A stretch of 64,000 nt of DNA, from the NCBI RefSeq assembly GCF_014701095.1, contig NZ_AP023439.1, positions 2,096,001 to 2,160,000 of the forward strand, written 5' to 3'. The notes under the pieces were generated by a model. That model was not told the DNA's origin. It did no database searches and saw only the letters and a list, made by a program, of their open reading frames with translations. Positions within the stretch are counted from its first letter, which is position 1, and each line of letters starts with the position of its first letter. This document shows positions 37,716 to 46,696 of this stretch, in pieces. Both the position numbers and the translations under genes were made by a program. This stretch comes from Streptomyces tuirus. Its GTDB lineage: Bacteria > Actinomycetota > Actinomycetes > Streptomycetales > Streptomycetaceae.

Positions 37716-39335
37716 TCAGATGTGCGCCGCGCCCGCGCCGGCTTCCGCGTTCTCGCCGCGCTTGGTGAGGAACGCGACGAACACGGCGACGGCCGCCACA
37801 CCCGCGGCGGTCAGAGAGGCCAGGCTCATGCCGTCGATGAACGTGGTGTGCGCCACTTCGGTGATCTTCGCGGCGATCTGCTCGGGCGTGCCCTCGGGCA
37901 CCGGGGCGATGCCCTGCTGAACGGTCAGCGCGGCCTGCTCGGACTGGACCGGAGTGAGCGGCGGCAGACCCGCGTCCGCCCAGTTGCCCGCGAATTCACT
38001 GTCGACCTTGGAGGCCATGACCGCGCCCAGCACGGCCGTGCCGAGACTGCCACCGATCTGCATGGCGGCCTGCTGGAGACCGCCCGCGACGCCGGAGAGC
38101 TCCATCGGGGCGTTGCCGACGATGACTTCGGTCGCGCCGACCATGACCGGTGCGAGGCCGAGGCCCAGCAGGGCGAACCAGAGCGACATGATGCCGCTGC
38201 CGGTGTCCGTCTGAAGCGTCGACATCCCGTACATGGCGATCGCGGTGAGCGCCATGCCGCCCGCCAGCGGAAGACGCGGGCCGAACTTGGTGATCATCAC
38301 GCCGGCGAGCGGGGAGCCGACGATCATCATCCCGGTGAGGGGCAGCAGGTGCAGCCCGGCGTCGATCGGGCTCATCCCGTGCACGTTCTGGAGGTAGAAC
38401 GTCACGAAGAACAGGCCGCCCATGAAGGCGATGGCCATCAGGACCATGAGGACGACTCCCGCCGACAGCGGGAGGGAGCGGAACAGCCCCAGCGGGATCA
38501 GCGGCTCCTTCACCTTCGTCTCCCAGACGGCGAAGAGCCCGAAGCCGACGAGCGAGGCGATGATGAACGCCCAGGTCTTGAGATCCCCCCAACCCCACTC
38601 AGGCGCCTTGATCAATGCCCAGACGAGGCAGAACATCGCGGCGGACAACAGGAAGATGCCGAGCAGGTCGAAGGAGCGCGGGGCGTTCTCGGCACGGTGG
38701 TCGAGCAGGATCAGCACACCGAGGACGACGGCGAGGACACCGACGGGCACGTTGATGAAGAACACCGACTGCCAGTTGACGTGCTCGACGAGCACACCGC
38801 CGAGGATCGGGCCGCCCGCGGTGGACGCGCCGATGACCATGCCCCAGATGCCGATCGCCATGTTCAGCTTCTCGGCAGGGAACGTCGCCCGCAGCAGGCC
38901 GAGCGCGGCCGGCATCAGCAGCGCGCCGAACAGGCCCTGGAAGACGCGGAAGACGATGACCGCCGTGATGCCCTTGGACAGCCCGATGGCGGCCGAGGAG
39001 GCGGCGAAGCCCGCCACACCGATGAGGAAGGTCTGCCGGTGGCCGAAACGGTCACCGAGCTTGCCGGCGGTGATCAGCGAGACGGCGAGGGCGAGGAAGT
39101 AGGCGTTGGTGATCCACTGGAGATCCGACCAGGAAGCCCCGAGGTCCTTGCCGATCGCCGGGTTGGCAATGGCCACGATGGTGCCGTCGAGGGCCACCAT
39201 CATGACCCCCACAGCGACGGTGATGAGGGTGAGCCAGGAGTGCCCTCGCAGCCCCTTGCCCGGCGTCGCGTCCGACGGATCCGCCGGTGCCTTGCCCCCC
39301 GGCCCCGTCGTGTCGATGGTGGTCTGACTAGTCAT
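37716..39335 (-). CDS. MFS drug exporter, DHA2 family
   Basis: 539 aa, 14 predicted helices. Start ATG 39335 lies six bases from a TAGCCT -10, so the mRNA is probably leaderless. MFS motif A (GKLGDRFGHRQ), the DGTIVAIANPAI of TM1 and the motif C region (GPILGGVLVEHVNWQSVFFIN) are clear. The C-terminal tail is short. It is divergently transcribed from a TetR regulator whose likely operator overlaps the -35 of this gene, giving the standard repressor-exporter pair. Export of an antibiotic or biocide is likely; the substrate is unknown. A second DHA2 exporter is at 1. Confidence 0.92.
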   Translation of the reverse strand: MTSQTTIDTTGPGGKAPADPSDATPGKGLRGHSWLTLITVAVGVMMVALDGTIVAIANPAIGKDLGASWSDLQWITNAYFLALAVSLITAGKLGDRFGHRQTFLIGVAGFAASSAAIGLSKGITAVIVFRVFQGLFGALLMPAALGLLRATFPAEKLNMAIGIWGMVIGASTAGGPILGGVLVEHVNWQSVFFINVPVGVLAVVLGVLILLDHRAENAPRSFDLLGIFLLSAAMFCLVWALIKAPEWGWGDLKTWAFIIASLVGFGLFAVWETKVKEPLIPLGLFRSLPLSAGVVLMVLMAIAFMGGLFFVTFYLQNVHGMSPIDAGLHLLPLTGMMIVGSPLAGVMITKFGPRLPLAGGMALTAIAMYGMSTLQTDTGSGIMSLWFALLGLGLAPVMVGATEVIVGNAPMELSGVAGGLQQAAMQIGGSLGTAVLGAVMASKVDSEFAGNWADAGLPPLTPVQSEQAALTVQQGIAPVPEGTPEQIAAKITEVAHTTFIDGMSLASLTAAGVAAVAVFVAFLTKRGENAEAGAGAAHI

Positions 39336-39341
39336 ACCGCG

Positions 39342-39378
39342 AGGCTAATGACAGTCACTGACAATTGACAAACCAATT
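39342..39378 (-). promoter_or_regulatory. Exporter promoter with overlapping TetR operator
   Basis: Minus strand: TTGTCA (39371-39366), 18 bp, TAGCCT (39347-39342), six bases before the ATG at 39335. An inverted repeat AATTG (39363-39367)/CAATT (39374-39378) with a 6-bp gap covers the -35. This is a plausible repressor site. Confidence 0.55.
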
Positions 39379-39450
39379 CACTAGTCGGTAACTGACACGA
39401 CATGCCCGTATAGCCTGAACTGCGAGAACACTTCGGATGAGAGGCACGTC

Positions 39451-40083
39451 TTGAACCTGCGCGAACGCAAGAAACGGCGCACCCGGGACGCACTGCTGCG
39501 GGCCGCGCTGGAACTGTTCGCCACGCGCGGGTACGAGGAAACGACCGTCGACGACATCGCCGCCGCCGTGGACGTCTCGCAGCGCACCTTCTTCCGCTAC
39601 TTCGCCGGCAAGGAGGAGACGGCGTTCTTCGTGCCGCGCCTGGCGGAGACGCTCGTCGTGGAGGCCCTGCGCACGCGCCCGCCGGACGAGACACCGCTGG
39701 AGGCGCTGCGCCGCGCCGTGCTGGAGAGCTGGGACGCGATCAACGAGGCCGTCGAGGAGCTCGTGCCGATCGACCTCCACATGCGCGTGTACCGGGTGAT
39801 CGAGTCCACGCCCGCGCTGCTCGCCGCCCATCTGCGGCGCTCGGCGGAACTGGAGGAGCAGCTCGCCGGCATCATCGCCGAGCGCGAGGGGCTCGACGTG
39901 GACGCGGACCCCCGGCCGAGGATCGTCGTGGCCCTCTTCGGCGGGGTGATTCGTGTCACCGAACGGTTGTGGTCCGCGGGGGACGACGTCACTCTCGACG
40001 GAATGCGCGAACTCACCACGACATACCTGGATCAGGTGGGTCCCGCACTGGCCGGGAACTGGCGTGCGGGGCAGTCCCCTTAG
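39451..40083 (+). CDS. TetR-family transcriptional regulator
   Basis: 210 aa from TTG 39451, with GAGAGG upstream. The N-terminal HTH is standard TetR: RDALLRAALELFATRGYEETTVDDIAAAVDVSQRTFFRYFAGKEE, spread over residues 12-56. The C-terminal ligand domain is helical (ELVPIDLHMRVYRVIES, RRSAELEEQLAGII). It is divergent from a DHA2 exporter, and an inverted repeat sits over the exporter promoter in the 115-bp spacer, so it most likely represses the exporter and itself, with induction by the transported compound. Confidence 0.92.
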   Translation: MNLRERKKRRTRDALLRAALELFATRGYEETTVDDIAAAVDVSQRTFFRYFAGKEETAFFVPRLAETLVVEALRTRPPDETPLEALRRAVLESWDAINEAVEELVPIDLHMRVYRVIESTPALLAAHLRRSAELEEQLAGIIAEREGLDVDADPRPRIVVALFGGVIRVTERLWSAGDDVTLDGMRELTTTYLDQVGPALAGNWRAGQSP

Positions 40084-40156
40084 CCCCTCCACCGAAACGT
40101 GATCCCGGTCACTTGGTTAACGCGAGACCCTCTCGTTCTCCTAGTGTGTCCTTTCA

Positions 40157-41365
40157 GTGACTTCCTTCGACACCTCCCCGCAACTGAACGTCTGGCGCGC
40201 ACTGCTCGCTCTGGCCGTGGTGTTCGTGATGCTGGCGACCACCGGCTGGACGGCCCTGCGCAACCAGCGGGGCGCCACGCCGCTCCAAGCCTCGCTCTCC
40301 GCCTGGGAGCACGGCCGGATCGGCGGGCACCGGCTGCCGGACCCGCAGTCCGAGCCGACGAAGCTGGCGCGTTTCTTCTCCTCGCTCACCGAGCAGGAGC
40401 GTTCGACGCTGATCCGCACGTACTCGCTCGCGGTGGGCAACATGAACGGCGCGCCGGTCGAGGTGCGCTACCGCGCCAACCATCTGGCGCTCGCCAAGGC
40501 GCGCAAGGTCGAGCGGGAACGCATGCACGACGAGCGCCTCACCGCGGCCGGGAAGCACGAGGCGGGCCGCAGGATGCACCGCTTCGAGGACCTCATGGAG
40601 CCGGGCCGCCACATCCTGGCGTTCGACCCGGAGGGTTCGGGCCGGGTGGCGGAGGTGTTCGGCAACCTGCGCAGGGCCGAGCGGGTCTCGGTGGTCGTCC
40701 CCGGTGTCGACACCGACCTGCTCACCTTCCAGCGCACCGACCGCGAGTACTCCGCGCCCGTCGGCATGGCCAAGTCCCTGTACGCGGCCGAGCGGCAGAC
40801 GAGCCCCTCGACCCGTACGGCCGTGATCGCCTGGGCCGACTACACCGCGCCCAGCGGACTCGGCATCGACTCGGCCACGGCGATGCGTGCCGAGGACGGT
40901 GCCGTACGGCTGAACGCGCTCGTGCGGGCCCTGCCGGGCGCCTCGCCCGTCTCGCTGTTCTGCCACAGCTACGGCTCCGTCGTGTGCGGGGTCGCCGCGC
41001 ACTCGCTGCCGGGCCGGGTGTCCGACATCGCGGTGGCGGGCAGCCCCGGCATGCGGGCCGAGAAGGCCACCCAGCTGCACACCGGTGCCCGGGTGTGGGC
41101 GATGCGGGACTCCGACGACTGGATCCAGGACGTGCCCTACCTGGAGGTCGGCGGACTGGGCCACGGCGCCGACCCGGTGTCCGCCGGTTTCGGGGCGCGG
41201 GTGCTGTCGGCGGCGGGCGCGAAGGGCCACGCGGGCTACTTCGAGCCGGGCACGGCAAGTCTGTTCAATTTCGCAGAGATCGGCGTTGGCGCATACCGCT
41301 CGGTGCACTGCGCGCACGAAGACGGCGTCTGCCGTACCGGTTTGTCCGGCACGGCGGCTGCCTGA
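40157..41365 (+). CDS. Alpha/beta hydrolase (DUF1023 type), membrane-anchored
   Basis: 402 aa from GTG 40157. One N-terminal helix (RALLALAVVFVMLATTGWTAL) acts as an anchor or uncleaved signal, leaving the rest outside. A helical region (RFFSSLTEQERSTLIRTYSL) is followed by the DUF1023 hydrolase domain. The nucleophile elbow is CHSYGSVV near residue 275, with downstream AVAGSPGM and the His in KGHAGYFEP. These are secreted or surface hydrolases of unknown substrate in actinobacteria. TAGTGT at 40142-40147 is a possible -10 with no clear ribosome site. The DUF4429 gene follows in the same direction. Confidence 0.83.
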   Translation: MTSFDTSPQLNVWRALLALAVVFVMLATTGWTALRNQRGATPLQASLSAWEHGRIGGHRLPDPQSEPTKLARFFSSLTEQERSTLIRTYSLAVGNMNGAPVEVRYRANHLALAKARKVERERMHDERLTAAGKHEAGRRMHRFEDLMEPGRHILAFDPEGSGRVAEVFGNLRRAERVSVVVPGVDTDLLTFQRTDREYSAPVGMAKSLYAAERQTSPSTRTAVIAWADYTAPSGLGIDSATAMRAEDGAVRLNALVRALPGASPVSLFCHSYGSVVCGVAAHSLPGRVSDIAVAGSPGMRAEKATQLHTGARVWAMRDSDDWIQDVPYLEVGGLGHGADPVSAGFGARVLSAAGAKGHAGYFEPGTASLFNFAEIGVGAYRSVHCAHEDGVCRTGLSGTAAA

Positions 41366-41440
41366 CGCGCGTAGAGGCGAAGAAATTGCGGTCTGCTCGG
41401 AAGGGGGACGGAGGAGCTCGTGCCGCATACGATGAGCCGC

Positions 41441-42283
41441 ATGGGTGACGTACTGGCCGGATTTCATGCCGCCTGGGAGTTCGAGTCCGACTCCGTGCTC
41501 ATCCGCTACGAACGGGGGATTCGAGCACCCAAGCTCTTCCAGGCCCTCGGGGAACGCCGGGTGCCCCTGGAGGCGATCGCCGGGGTGACGCTGACCCGCG
41601 GGAAACGCGGCACGGTCGTGCTGCGCATGGAGCCGCGCCCCGGCGCGGACCCCTTGATGGAGGCGGCGGCCGGACAGCTGAAGGAGAGCGGCGACCCCTA
41701 CCGGCTGGTGCTGCCCGCCGACCGGGAGGTCCTCGCGGAGTACTACGCCGACGAACTGCGGACACTGCTGACGGAGTCCGGGCCCGTGGACCGGTTCCTC
41801 GTGAAGCCGCCCGAGGGGCCGCTGTCGTTCAAGGCGTACGACGGGAAGGCGACCTTCGACGGACGCACCGTGAACTTCCGGTGGTTCTGGACGGGTGCGT
41901 CGTCGGCGAAGTGGAAGGCCGGCGACCAGAGCTTCCCCGTCGGGGAGCTGAACGGCGTGGAGTGGCGGTCGCCGGAGGTCTTCGAGGGGCATTTGCGGCT
42001 TTTGCGCCGAGATGGGGAGACCTCGGGGACGCAGGCCGACCAGGATCCCGCCGCGGTGGTGTTCGGGCTGGGCTACGGCCCCGTGCACGAGTCGCTGCCG
42101 TTCGCCGCCGCGGTGTTGGCGGCGGTGCGGACGTCCAGTCCGGTGGCGGCCGTGCCCGCGCCGCGGCGGGATCCTGCCGATATCGCCGAGCGCATTCGTC
42201 ACCTGGGTGAGTTGCATCAGGCCGGATTGGTGACGGATGAGGAGTTTTCGGTCAAAAAGGCCGAGTTGTTGGCGGAGCTGTAG
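41441..42283 (+). CDS. DUF4429 protein with C-terminal SHOCT motif
   Basis: 280 aa from ATG 41441. TACGAT at 41428-41433 ends seven bases before this ATG, supporting a leaderless start, but GGAGGAG at 41410-41416 also suits the in-frame GTG at 41420, so the start is uncertain. Two copies of the DUF4429 pattern are visible: WEFESDSVLIRYERGIRAPKL with IAGVTLTRGKRGTVVLRM, and FKAYDGKATFDGRTVNFRWF. The C-terminus (IAERIRHLGELHQAGLVTDE) is a short SHOCT oligomerisation motif ending KKAELLAEL. Function unknown; SHOCT suggests assembly at membranes. Confidence 0.85.
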   Translation: MGDVLAGFHAAWEFESDSVLIRYERGIRAPKLFQALGERRVPLEAIAGVTLTRGKRGTVVLRMEPRPGADPLMEAAAGQLKESGDPYRLVLPADREVLAEYYADELRTLLTESGPVDRFLVKPPEGPLSFKAYDGKATFDGRTVNFRWFWTGASSAKWKAGDQSFPVGELNGVEWRSPEVFEGHLRLLRRDGETSGTQADQDPAAVVFGLGYGPVHESLPFAAAVLAAVRTSSPVAAVPAPRRDPADIAERIRHLGELHQAGLVTDEEFSVKKAELLAEL

Positions 42284-42328
42284 CGACACGGCCCCGCGCC
42301 CTGGGAACCTCTACTCCCGGCAGAACCT

Positions 42329-43345
42329 CTACTCCCGGCCCGCCGACGTGAACGCCATGTCCGCGTAGCGGTTGCCCGCCACCTGGGCCGCTATGCCGTC
42401 CAGCAGGTCCAGTTGTTCGTCGGTCAGGACGATCCTGGTCGCCGCCGTGTTCTCCTCGACCCTGGTGGGCTTGCGGGTGCCCGGGATCGGGACGACCGGG
42501 AGGCCGTGGACCGTCGCCTGCTGCTGGACCCACGCCAGGGCGATCTGACCCAGGGTCGCGTCATGGGCCTTGGCCACCGCGCGGATCAGCTCCAGCAGCG
42601 TCGCGTTCGCCGTGGCGTTCTCGCCGGTGAAGCGGGGCTGCCGGCGGCGGAAGTCACCGGCGCTGAGGTCCTGCTCGGCGTCGGTGAAGGAGCCGGTGAG
42701 GAAGCCGCGGCCGAGGGGTGAGTACGCGACAAGGGCCACGCCCAGTTCACGGGCCGCGGGGACGACGTGCGTCTCGATGTCACGGCTGAACAGCGACCAC
42801 TCCGACTGCACGGCGGCGATGGGGTGGACGGCGTGGGCCGCGCGCAGTTCGCCCGCCGTGACCTCGCTCAGGCCGAGCTGCTTGACCTTGCCCTCGCGGA
42901 CCAGGTCGGCCATGGTGCCGACGCTCTCCTCGATCGGCACGTTCACATCGCGCCGGTGCATGTAGTAGAGGTCGATGGCGTCGACGTCCAGCCGCTTCAG
43001 GCTCGCCTCGACGGCCTGCCGGATGTAGGGCGGGTCGTTGCGGATGATCCGGCGCGTCGGGTCGTCCGGGGGTATGGACAGGGCGAACTTGGTCGCGATG
43101 ACGACCTCGTCGCGGTGGGCCTTGAAGAAGGGCGCCAGGAACCGCTCGTTCTCGCCGGCGCCGTACGCGTCGGCCGTGTCGTAGAAGGTGACGCCCAGTT
43201 CGAGCGCCCGCTCCAGCGTGGCCCGGGACGCGTCCGCGTCCGCGGGGCCGTAGCCGAAGCTCATGCCCATGCAGCCCAGGCCCTGGACGCTCACCTCGGG
43301 ACCGTGGTCGCCGAGCTTCGCCGTCGTGATCCTGCCGTCCGTCAT
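42329..43345 (-). CDS. Aldo/keto reductase
   Basis: 338 aa from ATG 43345, overlapping the MerR stop by 4 nt (ATGA). Catalytic tetrad residues are visible: Asp56 in FYDTADAYG, Tyr61, Lys86 in VIATKF, and His130 in LYYMHRRD. The cofactor end carries PIPGTRKPTRVEEN with the NADP-phosphate-binding Arg/Lys. It belongs to the YakC/AKR13-like group (LGCMGMSFGYG opening). It reduces aldehydes or ketones with NADPH. Co-transcription with its MerR regulator suggests induction by electrophilic or aldehyde stress. Confidence 0.93.
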   Translation of the reverse strand: MTDGRITTAKLGDHGPEVSVQGLGCMGMSFGYGPADADASRATLERALELGVTFYDTADAYGAGENERFLAPFFKAHRDEVVIATKFALSIPPDDPTRRIIRNDPPYIRQAVEASLKRLDVDAIDLYYMHRRDVNVPIEESVGTMADLVREGKVKQLGLSEVTAGELRAAHAVHPIAAVQSEWSLFSRDIETHVVPAARELGVALVAYSPLGRGFLTGSFTDAEQDLSAGDFRRRQPRFTGENATANATLLELIRAVAKAHDATLGQIALAWVQQQATVHGLPVVPIPGTRKPTRVEENTAATRIVLTDEQLDLLDGIAAQVAGNRYADMAFTSAGRE

Positions 43346-43809
43346 CGGGACCTCTCCGACGCCAGGGCCCGCCCGGCGTCCGCGTAGAAACTGATCTTCC
43401 GGTCGAGCACGGCGAGAGTGCCGCGGAGTTCGTCGATCCTGGCCAGGACGTCCTCGCGGGTGGTCTGGAGCAGTTCGAAGCGCTCGCCGTAGGTGTGGTC
43501 GCCCTCGCGCACGAGTTCCGCGTACCGGACCATGTCCGCGACCGGCATGCCCGTCAGGCGGAGCTTGCCGACGAGGTCGAGCCAGTCGAGGTCGCGGTTG
43601 GTGTAGCGGCGCTGGCCGGTGTGGGACCGGTCGATGTGCGGCATCAGGCCGATGCGCTCGTACCAGCGCAGGGTGTGTGCCGTCAGGCCGGTGAAGGCGA
43701 CGACCTCGCTGATCGTGTAGTGGTCGTCGCCGTCCGGGCGCCGGTTCTGCTGCCGCGTCGGGCCGGCGCAGGTGTCGGTCCTGGTCCCCGTGGTCTCCAT
43801 CACCGTCAT
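43342..43809 (-). CDS. MerR-family transcriptional regulator
   Basis: 155 aa from ATG 43809. After a disordered ~28-residue N-terminus comes the MerR HTH: YTISEVVAFTGLTAHTLRWYERIGLM and RRYTNRDLDWLDLVGKLRLTGM. A coiled-coil dimerisation helix follows (REDVLARIDELRGTLAVLDRKI). There are no paired metal-binding Cys, so an organic inducer is likely. TAGCGT ends seven bases before the ATG (leaderless) and the dyad at 43827-43844 lies just upstream of that -10. It heads an operon with the aldo/keto reductase. Confidence 0.92.
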   Translation of the reverse strand: MTVMETTGTRTDTCAGPTRQQNRRPDGDDHYTISEVVAFTGLTAHTLRWYERIGLMPHIDRSHTGQRRYTNRDLDWLDLVGKLRLTGMPVADMVRYAELVREGDHTYGERFELLQTTREDVLARIDELRGTLAVLDRKISFYADAGRALASERSR

Positions 43810-43816
43810 GGCCCCA

Positions 43817-43844
43817 ACGCTAGAACCTTGGAGTGCGCTCGAAG
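43817..43844 (-). promoter_or_regulatory. MerR operator and leaderless promoter
   Basis: TAGCGT (43822-43817, minus) is the -10. CTTGGAG (43827-43833)/CTCGAAG (43838-43844) forms a dyad with one mismatch and a 4-bp gap, placed between -10 and the -35 region as MerR regulators require. Confidence 0.55.
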
Positions 43845-43965
43845 CAAGCGCCGACGGTAAGAAACCGGCAGGGCCTTTCCGGATCCGGCTGGCCGGCGGA
43901 CGGACCCATCAGTGTGGTCCGACCCTTTGCCGGAGCTCGCGCTCTGAGCGCATAGGCTCGAACGC

Positions 43966-44781
43966 ATGTCGCTGAAGAGCCTCGCGTTGATCGATAACTG
44001 GCCGGTTCCCACCGCTGCGGCGGGTGTCGTACGGGCGGACGGCACCATCGTCGGCACCCACGGACCGGCCGGGCAGCGGTTCCGGCTCGCGTCGGTGACC
44101 AAGCCGCTGGCCGCCTACGCGGTGCTCGTCGCGTACGAGGAGGGGGCCATCGAGCTCGACGAGCCGGCCGGTCCCCCCGGGTCGACGGTCCGGCACCTGC
44201 TCGCGCACACCTCGGGCCTCGCCTTCGACGAGCACAAGGTCACGGCCCCGCCCGGGGAGCGGCGGCTGTACTCCAACGCCGGCTTCGAGCAACTGGGCGA
44301 CCATGTGGCGAAGGCCACCGACATCCCGTTCGGGGAGTACCTGCGGCAGGCCGTGCTGGAGCCGCTGGGCATGACCTCCACGACCCTGGAGGGCTCCCCG
44401 GCCAAGGACGGGGTGTCGACGGTGGCGGACCTGCTGCGGTTCGCGGCCGAGGTGCAGGCGCCGCGGCTGCTGGACCCCCGCACGGTCGCCTCGGCGATGA
44501 CGGTGCACTTCCCGGGCACCAAGGGCGTCCTGCCGGGGTACGGCCACCAGAACCCCAACGACTGGGGGCTCGGCTTCGAGATCCGCGACTCCAAGTCGCC
44601 GCACTGGACGGGCTCTTCGTCCTCGCCCCGCACGTTCGGGCATTTCGGGCAGTCCGGTACGTTCCTGTGGATCGAACCGGTCGCGGGCGCGGCCTGCGTG
44701 GCCCTGACGGACCGGGCGTTCGGGGCCTGGGCGATCGAGGCGTGGCCGGCGTTCACTGACGCGGTGCTGGCAGAGCTCTAG
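43966..44781 (+). CDS. Beta-lactamase-fold serine hydrolase
   Basis: 271 aa. Catalytic S43-V-T-K46 (SxxK), Y102-S-N motif in LYSNAGFE, and HFGQSGTF as the third box place it in the class C beta-lactamase/DD-peptidase family (esterases, peptidases, lactamases). No signal peptide is seen, so it is probably cytoplasmic and more likely an esterase or amidase than a beta-lactamase. ATG 43966 follows TAGGCT (43953-43958) by seven bases with no ribosome site, i.e. leaderless. Its stop overlaps the convergent pirin stop by 4 nt. Confidence 0.88.
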   Translation: MSLKSLALIDNWPVPTAAAGVVRADGTIVGTHGPAGQRFRLASVTKPLAAYAVLVAYEEGAIELDEPAGPPGSTVRHLLAHTSGLAFDEHKVTAPPGERRLYSNAGFEQLGDHVAKATDIPFGEYLRQAVLEPLGMTSTTLEGSPAKDGVSTVADLLRFAAEVQAPRLLDPRTVASAMTVHFPGTKGVLPGYGHQNPNDWGLGFEIRDSKSPHWTGSSSSPRTFGHFGQSGTFLWIEPVAGAACVALTDRAFGAWAIEAWPAFTDAVLAEL

Positions 44782-45431
44782 GGCATCTCCCAGACCAGCA
44801 GCTCCGCATCCGTCACGCCCTCGGCCTCCAGGCCCTTGGCGTCCGTGATCCGGGCGGCGTCGCCGGCGCCCAGTTCCTCGCCGTCCAGGCGGACGCCGCC
44901 GCGTACGACGTGCACGTACGCGTACGGCACGTCCGGCACCGCCGTGCGCTCCCCCGCCCCCAGGCGCCGCACGTGCAGCATCGCGCCGGCCTCGGGGACG
45001 GCGTAGGGCGTCGAGTCGGCGATGCCGTGGACGACCTCGTAGGACGGGTCGCCGCCGGGCCGCAGGGGCGCCAGCCACATCTGGATGAAGGTCAGGGGCT
45101 CCGGGCCGTCGTTGCGCTCGACGTGCCGCACCCCGCCCGCCGAGCTGAGCCGCTGCACGTCCCCGGGGCGTACCACCGACTCGTGCCCGGTGGAGTCCCG
45201 GTGGGTCAGCTCGCCCTCCACCACCCACGTGACGATCTCGGTGTGGCTGTGCGGGTGCTCGTCGAAGCCGGCCCCGGGCGCCAGCCGCTCCTCGTTGCAC
45301 GCCAGCACCGCGCCGAACCGGAGGTTGTCCGGGTCGTAGTGGGACCCGAAGGAGAAGGCGTGCCACGACTCGATTCCGGCCGCCGGGTCGCCGCCCCGGT
45401 AGCGCTCGCCCGCGCGCCGAATGTCCATCAC
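44778..45431 (-). CDS. Pirin family protein
   Basis: 217 aa from GTG 45431; TACGGT (45444-45439) ends seven bases before it, so a leaderless start is preferred to the ATG three bases later. The double cupin shows SFGSHYDPDNLRFGAVLACNEERLAPGAGFDEHPHSHTEIVTWV spread over residues 28-72, with the metal ligands HPHSHTE. The second cupin carries LHVRRLGAGERTAV and YVHVVRGGVRL. Pirins are iron-binding proteins with quercetinase or regulatory roles in other organisms; in Streptomyces a pirin has been linked to control of fatty-acid beta-oxidation. It lies next to the fatty-acid synthase locus. Confidence 0.92.
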   Translation of the reverse strand: MMDIRRAGERYRGGDPAAGIESWHAFSFGSHYDPDNLRFGAVLACNEERLAPGAGFDEHPHSHTEIVTWVVEGELTHRDSTGHESVVRPGDVQRLSSAGGVRHVERNDGPEPLTFIQMWLAPLRPGGDPSYEVVHGIADSTPYAVPEAGAMLHVRRLGAGERTAVPDVPYAYVHVVRGGVRLDGEELGAGDAARITDAKGLEAEGVTDAELLVWEMP

Positions 45432-45490
45432 GCGGTCCACCGTAGACCCGGCGGCCCACCTTCCCGTCCGGATAAGGCAGTCTTGTCCCC

Positions 45491-46696
45491 GTGCCCGAAC
45501 CCGAAACCGGCAAGAACGAAGCCGCAGCCCACGACGCCCATGCCCATGCCGCGACGCTGAAGCGGCTGGAGAAGTCGTCCGGATCGCTCGCCGCGCAGGC
45601 CATCGCGCGGATGGACGAGACGCTGCCCTGGTACCGGGCCATGCCCCCGGAGAACCGTTCCTGGATCGGTCTGGTCGCGCAGGCGGGCATCGCCGCGTTC
45701 ACCGAGTGGTTCCGGCATCCGGACGCCCCGCAGGCCATCTCCACCGATGTGTTCGGCACCGCGCCGCGCGAGCTGACCCGGGCGATCACCCTGCGCCAGA
45801 CCGTGGAGATGGTGCGCACCACCATCGAGGTCATGGAGAGCGCGATCGACGAGGTCGCGGCCCCCGGCGACGAGCGGGTGCTGCGCGAGGCACTGCTCGT
45901 CTACGCCCGGGAGATCGCCTTCGCCACGGCCCAGGTCTACGCCCAGGCCGCCGAGGCACGCGGCGCCTGGGACGCCCGGCTGGAGTCCCTGGTCGTGAAC
46001 GCCGTGCTCAGCGGCGAGGCCGACGAGGGGGCCGTGTCCCGGGCCGCCGCCCTGGGCTGGAACTCCCCGGAGCATGTGTGCGTGGTGCTCGGCACCGCAC
46101 CCGACGGGGACTCCGAACTGACCGTGGAGGCGATCCGGCGGGCCTCCCGGCACGCCAAGCTCCAGGTGCTCACCGGGGTGCTCGGCGACCGGCTGGTCGT
46201 CATCGCCGGCGGCAGCGACAACCCGCTGGCCGTCGCCAAGTCGCTCATCGGCCCGTTCGCGGCCGGGCCGGTCGTGGCGGGCCCGGTGGTGCCGGACCTG
46301 CTGGCCGCGACCCGGTCCGCGCAGGCCGCCGCGGCGGGGCTGAAGGCGTGTTCCGCCTGGCAGGACGCCCCGCGCCCGGTTCTGGCGGACGATCTGCTCC
46401 CGGAGCGGGCGATGGCCGGTGACCCCTCGGCCCGCGAGCAGCTGGTGGAGGAGATCTACAGACCGCTGGAGGAGGCCGGGGCCGCGCTCCTGGAGACCCT
46501 CAGCGTCTATCTCGAGCAGGCCAGCAGCCTCGAGGGCGCCGCACGGATGCTCTTCGTCCATCCCAACACCGTCCGCTACCGGCTTCGACGTGTGACTGAC
46601 GTCACCGGTTGGTCACCCTCCGATGTACGCTCTGCGTTCACACTGCGGATCGCGTTGATCCTGGGGCGTCTGGTCGATGGAGATCTCCAGCCCTAA
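45491..46696 (+). CDS. fasR: PucR-type activator of fatty-acid synthesis (FasR-like)
   Basis: 401 aa. The C-terminal HTH_30 (SSLEGAARMLFVHPNTVRYR followed by LRRVTDVTGW) is the PucR DNA-binding domain; the N-terminal ~160 residues are helical, and a GGDEF-like/regulatory middle domain includes LVVIAGGSDNPLAVAKSLIG. The protein lies directly upstream of fabD in the same direction. In S. coelicolor the equivalent gene encodes FasR, an activator of fabDHPF that binds upstream of fabD; the position and the perfect inverted repeat at 46697-46721 match this. Assignment as fasR rests on synteny and family, not on a search. Confidence 0.88.
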   Translation: MPEPETGKNEAAAHDAHAHAATLKRLEKSSGSLAAQAIARMDETLPWYRAMPPENRSWIGLVAQAGIAAFTEWFRHPDAPQAISTDVFGTAPRELTRAITLRQTVEMVRTTIEVMESAIDEVAAPGDERVLREALLVYAREIAFATAQVYAQAAEARGAWDARLESLVVNAVLSGEADEGAVSRAAALGWNSPEHVCVVLGTAPDGDSELTVEAIRRASRHAKLQVLTGVLGDRLVVIAGGSDNPLAVAKSLIGPFAAGPVVAGPVVPDLLAATRSAQAAAAGLKACSAWQDAPRPVLADDLLPERAMAGDPSAREQLVEEIYRPLEEAGAALLETLSVYLEQASSLEGAARMLFVHPNTVRYRLRRVTDVTGWSPSDVRSAFTLRIALILGRLVDGDLQP

